Below, piece after piece: positions 56,040 to 64,000 of a DNA stretch of 64,000 nt; position 1 is the first letter of the stretch, and each line of letters starts with the position of its first letter. A program made the translations under genes and the position numbers. This DNA comes from Oscarella lobularis (lineage: Eukaryota > Porifera > Homoscleromorpha > Homosclerophorida > Oscarellidae). The notes below the pieces were generated by a model. The model was not told the origin of the DNA and searched no databases. It worked only from the letters and a program-made list of their open reading frames with translations. The stretch spans positions 806,001 through 870,000 of the forward strand of contig NC_089183.1 in NCBI RefSeq assembly GCF_947507565.1. Reading direction: 5' to 3'.

Positions 56040-56687
56040 ATGGGCGATCCGAAATGGAAAGAATGTCTCATTCCTATAATGCCCGAAGCAGTTTCTGCTC
56101 TCACAGACATCATTACCGAAGATCTGATGGACTTACTCTTGGCAATCAAATGCCTCACTCGTGCAAAGTTTTTGGAAATGATAGAAAGTCTTCGTCGCTC
56201 TGAAATTGATAAGAGCAGAAGTGCTCGCGATTTGTTTATAAAACTGATGCGTTGCGGTCCTCCGTCGTTTGACGTCTTCTGCTCCGCGCTAAAAACATTT
56301 GAAGGAGGAGATCAACTTTGGAGGCTTCTGACCTCTTCTAGAGGCCATGGTACCCAGCCTGCTTCAGCTGAAGGTGCTACTGTAGCAGAATTCCTAGACC
56401 AAAGAAATTCAAACTTAGTCAAGTTAGTCTGACAAAACCGAGAACCTTTAGGCTGGCATCAAAGAAAACTTTGAATGAGCAAAGCTCTGTTAGAGCCCTT
56501 AGTTTCTGATTCTAGAATTTCAGGAGAAGCCGATCAAACGGACACTGCTTCTCTTGAAAAAGTAATTGTACACGTTCACAAAACAGTTCTTAGAGAGACA
56601 GTTCTTAGAGAGCTTATGACAAAGTTTAGGAAAGCAACTACAACTGGAGGAAACGACGAACTAGCCAATAGGGGCGTGTTTAGTTGA
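56040..56687 (+). pseudogene. Truncated CARD gene copy (possible CARD-only protein)
   Basis: From ATG 56,040 (MGDPKWKECLIP) a 130-residue frame encodes a full CARD-like domain clearly homologous to that of the upstream gene, then stops at 56,432 where the parent continues. A second, shifted frame (56,475-56,687) still matches the parent's SKALxEPxVSDSRxSGEADQT segment, followed by a small internal duplication (RETVLRE) and a stop. Kelch, Death and kinase parts are missing. It is either a pseudogene or a CARD-only product; the CARD frame itself shows no stop or frameshift. Confidence 0.7.
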
Positions 56688-56766
56688 TAGGTGTTTACGT
56701 CATCGTCCCAGAGTCCCCGGTCCCGTGGTCGGTTGAGTAGCCTTCGGCCTATTCGAGACGATTTTA

Positions 56767-59700
56767 ATGCACCGACGAAAAGCTGCATTCCTTTCTGCCG
56801 TTAGTAGAGAAGACATTGGCCAAGTGAGAAGGCTTGTGCTCGAGCAATATCATCATCTCGAATGTGCACATCTCTCTTGGACGGGTAAACGACTCAATGC
56901 TATTGAATTCTTGAAAGACGGATTTCTAATCACCTAAATGCTGTGCAGGGTTGCAGCCGCTTCAATTGGCTTGTGAGAAGAGATACAATGATCTTGCTCT
57001 CTTTCTGGTTGAAAACGGAGCACCAATCAGCACGGTCCGTCGTTTCTGCTGCTTCGTACAAGCTAGACTTGAAGTTTCTTCAGGCAAATCTTTCTGACTT
57101 CAAGGGGGCTTTTTTATCTGTGTAGGAGGCGTTCTATTGGGCGTATGAGAACAGACTCTCAATTGTTGTCGTCGAAATGATGACTCGGAGCCCTCAGGTA
57201 ATGCAGATATAAAATTCGTCTAATTAGAGATGATAAACATTTAGACTGGGCTTTTGGCACTTTTGCATGCTTGTGAGAGCAAGCAGGTTGAACTAGCAAA
57301 AGTACTAATTGGCGCTGGTGCGAGCGTTAATATAGCAGACAAAGTATGAAGTCAGAAGCTAATGCAAGAGACTTGTCGTTAGATGGTATTTGAAAACTTT
57401 AGCGTGGAAGACTTCCTCTGTTGGCTGCTTGCGAAAATGGTAACCCAGAAATTGTTAAACTCCTAATGAACGCTGAAGCGGATGTCAAAAGAACAGGCGA
57501 GGTATGTAACCATTATTTACTGTATAAAATTTGATTTTTAATATACGCTCTTTAGTTTGGAAGATCTCCTTTGTTGGCTGCATGCGAGAATGACGTTGAA
57601 ATTGTTAAACTGCTGATTGACGCTGGAGCGGATGTCAACGAGGCAGACGAGGTATGTAGCGCAAATTAATTTATAACCATTACTAGTTGAATCTACAAAA
57701 GTTTGGGAGATTTCCTTTGTTGGCTGCGTGTGAGAAAAGTGACATAGAGATCGTTAAATTGCTTATTCTCGCTGGAGCGGAGGTCCAAAAAACAGACGAG
57801 GTGTTTTAGTCGTAATTTGTTCAATAGGCCTCAATTTTTAATTGAAATTTTTACCTTAAGAATGGGAGATTTTCTTTGTTGGCTGCATGTGAATGTGAGA
57901 AGAGCGACGTAGAAATTGTTGATTTACTGATTGACGCTGGTGCGGAGGTCAATAGAGCAGACAAGGTTTGTGGTCTAAATTAATCAAAATTTTAATTTCC
58001 TATTTAAATTGCAAACTTTAGTATGAGAGGTTTTCTCTGTTGGCTGCGTGTAGAAAGAATGACGTGGAAACTGCTAAATTACTGATTAACGCTGGAGCGG
58101 ATGTCAGGAGGACGGACAAGGTAGCCATTTTTAGTTTTTTAAAAGGGTATGTAATTTGGAACTCTAGTTTGGAACGTTTCCTTTGTTGGCTGCGTGCGAA
58201 AATAGTGCTATAGAGTGTGTTAAATTACTGATTGGTGCTGGAGTAGATATCAATAAGGCAGACCAGGTATAAAGTCGTTAATCGTTGTATAAATCGTTGT
58301 ATCCTAATTTTTCAATAGAAGTTGCTTTGGAGATTTCCTTTGTTGTTGGCTGCTTGTCAGAAAAGTGACGTACACTTTGTTAAAACGCTGATTGAAGCTG
58401 GAGTGGATGTCAATAAAGTAGCCAACGATCTCTTCAAGTATAACTTTTGAAAGACTTGTCTAATCTAAAGTCGAAAGTTAGCTGTAGGAAAGTTCCTTTG
58501 TTGGCAGCTTGTGAAAAGGGTGAGGTTGGAATTGTTCAAATACTGATTGACGCGGGAGCAGATCTGAATAAGACAGATGTGGTATGCTTGCCATTTATTG
58601 AGTTTTTGTTTAACTTTCCAACTGTAGTATGGAATGTTTCCTTTGCTGGCTGCTTGTGAAAAGGGTGACGTTAAAATTGTGAAAATACTAATCAATGCTG
58701 GTGGAAACTGCAATGAAGCAGACGTGGTACGTAGCAAGTGACTTTTTTCCAAGTTCATGTTGTAATTTAGTACGGGATATTTCCTTTGCTGACGGCGTGT
58801 GAGAAGGGTAATGAGGAAATTGCTCAAAGACTGATAAACGCCGGAGCAGATGTCAATAAGCAAGTCGTGGTAGATGATCATGTGCTATATTGTGAGACTG
58901 GTTTTTAAATCTTAAATTGTAATTTGTTCATTTTAGTATGGAATACTTCCTTGGTTGGTAGAGAATGAATTTGGTGACGTCAAAAATACAAAAAGATTGA
59001 TTGACGCTGGAGCAGATGCTAATAAAGCAGACAAGGTATCTATCTAGTTATACATCAGTACCAAGACTAACGCGGAGTTTAAAACATCAGATTGGAAAAT
59101 CTCCCTTGCTAGCGGCATGTGAAATCGGCGACGTCAAAATTGCAAAATCCCTTATTGAAGCAGGAGCGGATGTCAATAAGGCAGACGTGGTATTTTATCG
59201 CGACTGAATCACTTCATGGCTTGTATTTGATTAGTTCAACTTCAAAACTGTAGTCTGGTAAAGTTTCTTTGTCAACAGCATGTGGAAGAGGTGACGTTGA
59301 AATTGCGAAATTACTGATCGGCGCAGGAGCGGATGTCAATAAGGCAGACAAGGTATCTAGTCACGTATTCATCATGACTTGTCTTTGATTAACATTAAAA
59401 CTGTAGCTTGAGAAAGCTCCTTTGTTAGTTGCATGTGAAAAAGGTGACGTTGAAATCGCAAAATTACTGATTGGCGCAGGAGCAGATATCAACAAGGCCG
59501 ACAAGGTACGTACTCCTTTACGACCTGTATTTTATTTAATGCGAGTTCGAAACTGTAGTTTAAAAAAACGCCTATATTAACAGTATGTAAAACTTTTGAC
59601 GCAGAAATTGCAAAATTACTCATCAGCGCTGGAGCAGAAGTCGATAAGGTATCCAGATGTCTGTCGACGTGTTTATTACCGTTACTTCTTTATGAATGGA

Positions 59701-62700
59701 AGACGCTTTAGCACCTTTTTGCAGCTTGTGAGGAGGGTAATGATGAAATTGTGAAGTTACTTATTGGCGCAGGAGCAGATGTAAACAAGACAGACAAGGC
59801 ATGTACATTTTACTTTGTATTTGCAATTTTTGTTATATAAAACTTTAGTTTAAAAGCGCTCCTTTGTTAGCGGCATGTAAACAATGCAAGGTAGAGCTTA
59901 TCGATGCTGGAATAGATATAGATGTTACGGTAGACAAGGTATATAGGTATACTGTTAAGTTACTGATTGACGCAGGAGGAGACGTCAATAAGGCGGACAA
60001 GGTATTTATTTTAATTAACTTAGTATTTCTTTATGATTTAATGTGCAACATGAGTTTGAAACTTTAGTTTGGGAACGTACCTTTGTTAGCAGCATGTGAA
60101 AAAGGCGACGTAGATATTGCAAGACTACTGATCATCGCAGGCGCAGATGTCCATAAGGCCGACAAGGTATTTAAGTAGTCACGTATTTTTTTGTTTTTTA
60201 CCTTATATTACTGGGACACTTTAGTATTTGTTGGTCGCTTATCTAAAGGGTAATGTTAAACTTGTAAAGTTGCTGATCGACGCAGGAGGAGATGTCAATA
60301 AGGCAGACGAGGTATTTTAACTTTGTCAAAGCAGTACGTATGACTTGTATTTTTGAGTAACGTACGTTTAAAACTTTAGTTTGGGAACGTACCCTTGTTA
60401 GCAGCATGTGAAGAAGGCGACGTAGAAATTGCAAACCTACTGATCAACGCAGGCGCAGATGTCCATAAGGCCGACAAGGTATTTAAATAGTCACGTATTT
60501 TTTGTTTTTACCTGGACACTTTAGTATTTGTTGGTCGCTTATCTAAAGGGTAATTTTAAACTTTCAAAGTTACTGATCGACGCAGGAGGAGATGTCAATA
60601 AGGCAGACGAGGTACTTTAATTAACTTGGTCAAAGCATTACGTCATACTTGCATTTTCGAGTAACGTACGTTTAAAACTTTAGTTCAAGAACGTACCCCT
60701 GTTAGTAGCATGTAAAAAAGGCGACATTGAATTTACAACAATGCTGATCAACGCTGGAGCAGATGTTAATAAAACAGACAAGGCATGCATGTCGTCAGAT
60801 TATTTTATTTTCTTTACTATAAGATGTTATTTAGAAGGGAAGAACTGCGTTGTACATTGCTTGTTCTAGTGGCAATTATTCAATTGGCGTATTTCTATTG
60901 AAATCTTGTCCAAATCTTGCTGATGTGAGTATACTGCTATAAGAGTAACAGTATATTAATCACTATCTTTAGTCCGGCAAATCAAGTCTTAAATTCATTC
61001 TACAAAGACACCAATTTTCTACTGGTAGTAATTAATTTAAAATTATTTCACGTTCCAACTGACATGGTGCAGAAATTTCAACGGTTGCTGTTAATCTTGT
61101 TAAGACAATTGTCACGCGATCACCTTTTCTCACAACTCTTCGGAATGAGGTACATTCTGCATGCAGTTGAATAACATTCAATCAGAATTTTTTAGCGAGC
61201 CCCTTTTTGTATTATAGGATGACTACCTTTATCATGATTTGCCTTGTCCTGTAGAACTTAAGCGTATTTTAGTTGGCTTTTGGGTTAGTCTATTCCTCCT
61301 GACGAGTTCTTTAATTAAGCAAGCAGGTTTTTTAGATTCAATATCAATATCGAGAGCTTTACGCGCAAGGCACAACAAAGCCGAACGCTGTTAAAGTTTG
61401 CGTTATTGGTGAAGCTAGAGCTGGCAAAACAACTCTTATAAAATCCTTGCGAAACGTCCACTGGACAGAGGGAGGCGATGACCGACGTACAGCCAGCGTT
61501 GACGTCACCACAGCAAATATCGAATCTGTTGGAAAGCTTGTATTCTGCGATTTTGCAGGCCAGCCGTTTTTTCATAAAACGCACGGGCTTTTCTTTTCGA
61601 CATCTTCAACGATCTTCCTTTTAGTTGTTGACGTTACTCTAGATGATGAGGAGCTAAGAAAATCAAGTCACTACTGGGCGTCATTTGTGAAATGCAGCGT
61701 GCCTCTTTCTGGAAAAGCACACGTTTTAGTAATTGGCAGCAGAAAAGATCTACTCTCTCAGTCGTCTTTGAAAACGGCCATAACGAATCTACAAAGTCTT
61801 CTCGCCTATCTCCAGAGTACCTTTGGGCGATGGTTTAATTTTTCTAAGAATGCGTTTATCTTAAATTGTCGTCAGCGACGCTCATTCGAAATGAGCCTAT
61901 TTTTGCAAACTCTTCGTGAAGTGAAAATTCTTGCTCTTCAGGTAAATAATGAAATGCTTTGCGAGTAGGCCTTTCAATGCTCCAGTTAAAATGTTTCACA
62001 TTTGATTTTTTAATTATTTGTTCAGGCTGCAGACGAAGTTCCACGCATTGTTGAAACGGCAAAGGAGACTCTTTTGCCACTTTTGCGAAATGTGGGCTGT
62101 ACGAAGGCGTCACTGTTTCAAAAGTTCACTAGCTCTCTCTTGTCTGTGGTGTCCAACAGTCATGGACTTGCTCAAGACGTGCGACAAAATGTCATTTCTG
62201 TTTTAAAGAACTACGGTTTCATTTCCGATAGCAACAAGGCAAGTCATTGTTTTTTCAAAGATGGACCAATTGCTTATATGTAGTTGTCCATGTACAGATG
62301 AAAAAGCCCGCTTGTGTCCGGTTCATCAAAGCTGACGTTTTTAAAAAAATTATGTTGGAAAGTGTTTGTGCTGGCTTCTCGGAGCAGGTTCAAAGTCTTC
62401 TTGTTGAATTCTTACAAGCAATTGGAGAAGTGAGAACTAAAGGCAGTCATTTCTTATTTACCGTATAGGGCTACGTTTAGATTCTTGTTATCGGTGATAC
62501 CGTTATATTGGATCCACCTTGGCTTTGTCAGAACGTTGTTGGCCCGCTCTTGTCTCCTAAGATTTTTCCAATTCATCTTGATTCCTCTTTATCTGGCACA
62601 GCCAGTAAAGAAAATATCCAGAGTGTCCTTGAGATTTTCAACAAGCGAAAGTGGGACGATGTCGACCATACAATCTCACTTCTGCGTCGTTTGGAAATCT

Positions 62701-64000
62701 GCTATCCGGTTTTAGAGCAAACAGAAACGTACCAATTTCCTGCGCTAATCGAGGAACACCGTCCACCTCACGCTTGGCGTAAAAACCCTGATATGACAGT
62801 CTACGTTGGACGCCGTTTAATGAGCGAAGAAATAACCGATATAATAACACCAGGAACTATGCCATTCATTCAAAGCAGCGCACGAAACGCTTCGTGCTTT
62901 CGTCCGTCAGAGCCTATCGTTTGGCAGGGTGGTCTATTGATCAAAAGGACTATTGGCTCTCATTTCGTTGAAGGAATGATTGTATTTCAGAATCGCGAAA
63001 AAGCGATGGATTTCATTGTTCGTGGTCCCGAGCATTCTGAGAAGCAATGCATGAAGCACCTACGCGATTTAATGGACGTAGGAATGGAAGTTCTTCTAGT
63101 AAAGAGTCCAGGAACGACTCGAACTCTTTGGTACATAAGCCGCACTGAGCTAGAGGCGCTCAAGGACTTTCCTCTTGCGCACAAATCGCAGACTGTTGAA
63201 GAGACGATAAAAATGTCAAAGTATTTGAACGCGAAAGTGTGCCAGAAAGGAATTGAAGACACATTGAAAGATCTCCTTGCTCTTCCGGACGATCATTTTA
63301 CGTTTGTTCCTTACGAAGCTCGCTGCACCATCTGCGAATGTCTTGATAAGGATACCAAGGAAAGATCGGCATTGGCTAAACGTTTGCCGGGATTTTCGAC
63401 AGTTGACAGATATCTGTGCAAAACTTCGGAGCAATTGCTTATTCGTTGGGGTGAAAACCTCAAAGCCACGACGAAAATTTTCGCGGACTGCGCTCGAGCG
63501 TCAGGCTTGTTGTATTTGCTTATGATTTTGTATGATTGTGGATCGCTCGAACTTTCTGCTGACGAGGTAAATAAAGACACGTTCTAAGAAAGGATTTAGT
63601 TGTCTTCTTTTAGAAAAAAGCTGCTAAAGCAGATTTAGACTTTGTTGAAGCCAGTACTCCGTCTGTTCCAGCAACAAGTACCATTGTGCTGTTGACAAAA
63701 ACGGTTTATTTATGAGAATATTGCAGGACAACTCACTCGCTTGGCATCAGGCAAGCGTGCCGACTCCGCTACAGATGCTTTGGACAGTATCTCGACTAGC
63801 GCGGATTCAGGTGTGTTTTTGCAGATTACCTACAGTGCATGTTACATGTAATAAAATTATTTATACCACGATAAGCGCCTTTTGTGGTTTTAACTAAAAG
63901 ATTTTTCTTTTAGCTGCTGCTTCACAGCAACAAGACGAAGGTGTGCAACTTTGTCAAATGTTTTAGTTATCAGTCACAATGTGCTTTGCAGATAGCGACT
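56767..64000 (+). CDS. Ankyrin-ROC-COR protein 4 (truncated by window end)
   Basis: Exon 1 56,767-56,884 (MHRRKAAFLSAVSRED), exon 2 56,949-57,033, exon 3 ~57,126-57,197, then about 25 ankyrin exons to ~60,782, a capping exon (~60,832-60,927), short linkers, ROC exon ~61,336-61,938 (P-loop GEARAGKTTLIKSL, DFAGQ, GSRKD), exons ending 62,238 (GC donor) and ~62,430, COR exon ~62,481-63,567, and linker exons. The Death-domain exon should start at ~63,992 but is cut by the window. Diverged from genes 1 and 2, with a different N-terminus and promoter but the same exon plan. No kinase domain. It has more ankyrin repeats than either paralogue, including recently duplicated and fused exons. Confidence 0.85.
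57244..60782 (+). repeat. Ankyrin repeat exon array, gene 4 (about 25 exons)
   Basis: One repeat per exon, exon starts about every 155 bp: near 57,244, 57,403, 57,556, 57,700, 57,861, 58,022, 58,169, 58,322, 58,484, 58,628, 58,770, 58,937, 59,090, 59,252, 59,406, 59,558, 59,711, 59,849, 60,068, 60,223, 60,380, 60,525 and 60,683. Consensus PLLAACEKGDVEIAKLLIDAGADVNKADK. GC donors follow 59,798 and 60,782. The exon 59,849-60,001 is a 51-codon fusion. Confidence 0.85.
60066..60611 (+). repeat. Recent tandem duplication of two ankyrin exons (~310-bp unit)
   Basis: Exons at ~60,068-60,167 and ~60,223-60,311 with their introns are repeated as ~60,380-60,477 and ~60,525-60,611. Intron sequence is conserved too (gtatttaa-tagtcacgtattttt), so the event is recent compared with the rest of the array. 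Confidence 0.85.

Noticed and set aside
27511-60782. CRISPR-like regularly spaced repeats
   Set aside because: The ~155-bp periodicity comes from ankyrin exons with splice sites, in frame and diverged; there are no palindromic repeats or uniform spacers.

Overview
This is nuclear DNA of a multicellular animal, most likely an early-branching one such as a sponge. This placement is an inference from gene content and architecture, not a phylogenetic result. The evidence is short GT-AG introns (mostly 45-80 bp), a metazoan signalling and adhesion repertoire (rhodopsin-like GPCRs, cadherin/TSP1/EGF, SBF/MTMR13, death-fold proteins, Roco GTPases), and dense lineage-specific tandem duplication. There are no operons, CRISPR arrays, rRNA or convincing tRNA genes.

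Region 1 (1-16,100) is a tandem cluster of intronless class A-like GPCR genes: one truncated by the window edge, four intact, and three broken copies. Two intact single-exon BTB genes are inserted among them. Their BTB and C-terminal parts read like the plant NPH3/RPT2 phototropin-adaptor family, which is unexpected in an animal. A 3' fragment of the first BTB gene is fused to a duplicated GPCR pseudogene. A 572-bp perfect-TIR hairpin transposon with a 9-bp target duplication sits between two GPCR genes.

Region 2 (16,100-27,000) holds housekeeping genes: a multi-exon SBF/MTMR13 pseudophosphatase (DENN, SBF2, GRAM, dead myotubularin, C1, PH), and convergent to it an intronless GMP synthase. 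The GMP synthase shares a ~190-bp divergent promoter with the first ankyrin-Roco gene.

Region 3 (27,000-41,060) contains two complete ankyrin-ROC-COR-Death genes and a truncated third copy. Each ankyrin repeat is one ~99-bp exon separated by a short intron. The duplication unit carried the divergent promoter and the first ~185 codons of GMP synthase with it.

Region 4 (42,485-50,385) is a large type I membrane protein combining eight TSP1 repeats, a CCP/sushi module, about fourteen cadherin repeats, EGF modules, one transmembrane helix and a very short cytoplasmic tail.

Region 5 (50,400-64,000) has a CARD-Kelch-Death-pseudokinase gene (HRD and DFG motifs both lost), a broken CARD-bearing copy of it, and a fourth ankyrin-ROC-COR gene with about 25 ankyrin exons that runs off the window.

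Together, 27-64 kb looks like a rapidly evolving neighbourhood of death-fold and switch-type proteins (inference: innate immune or cell-death signalling), next to receptor and adhesion genes. GC-AG introns recur in at least nine places across several genes.
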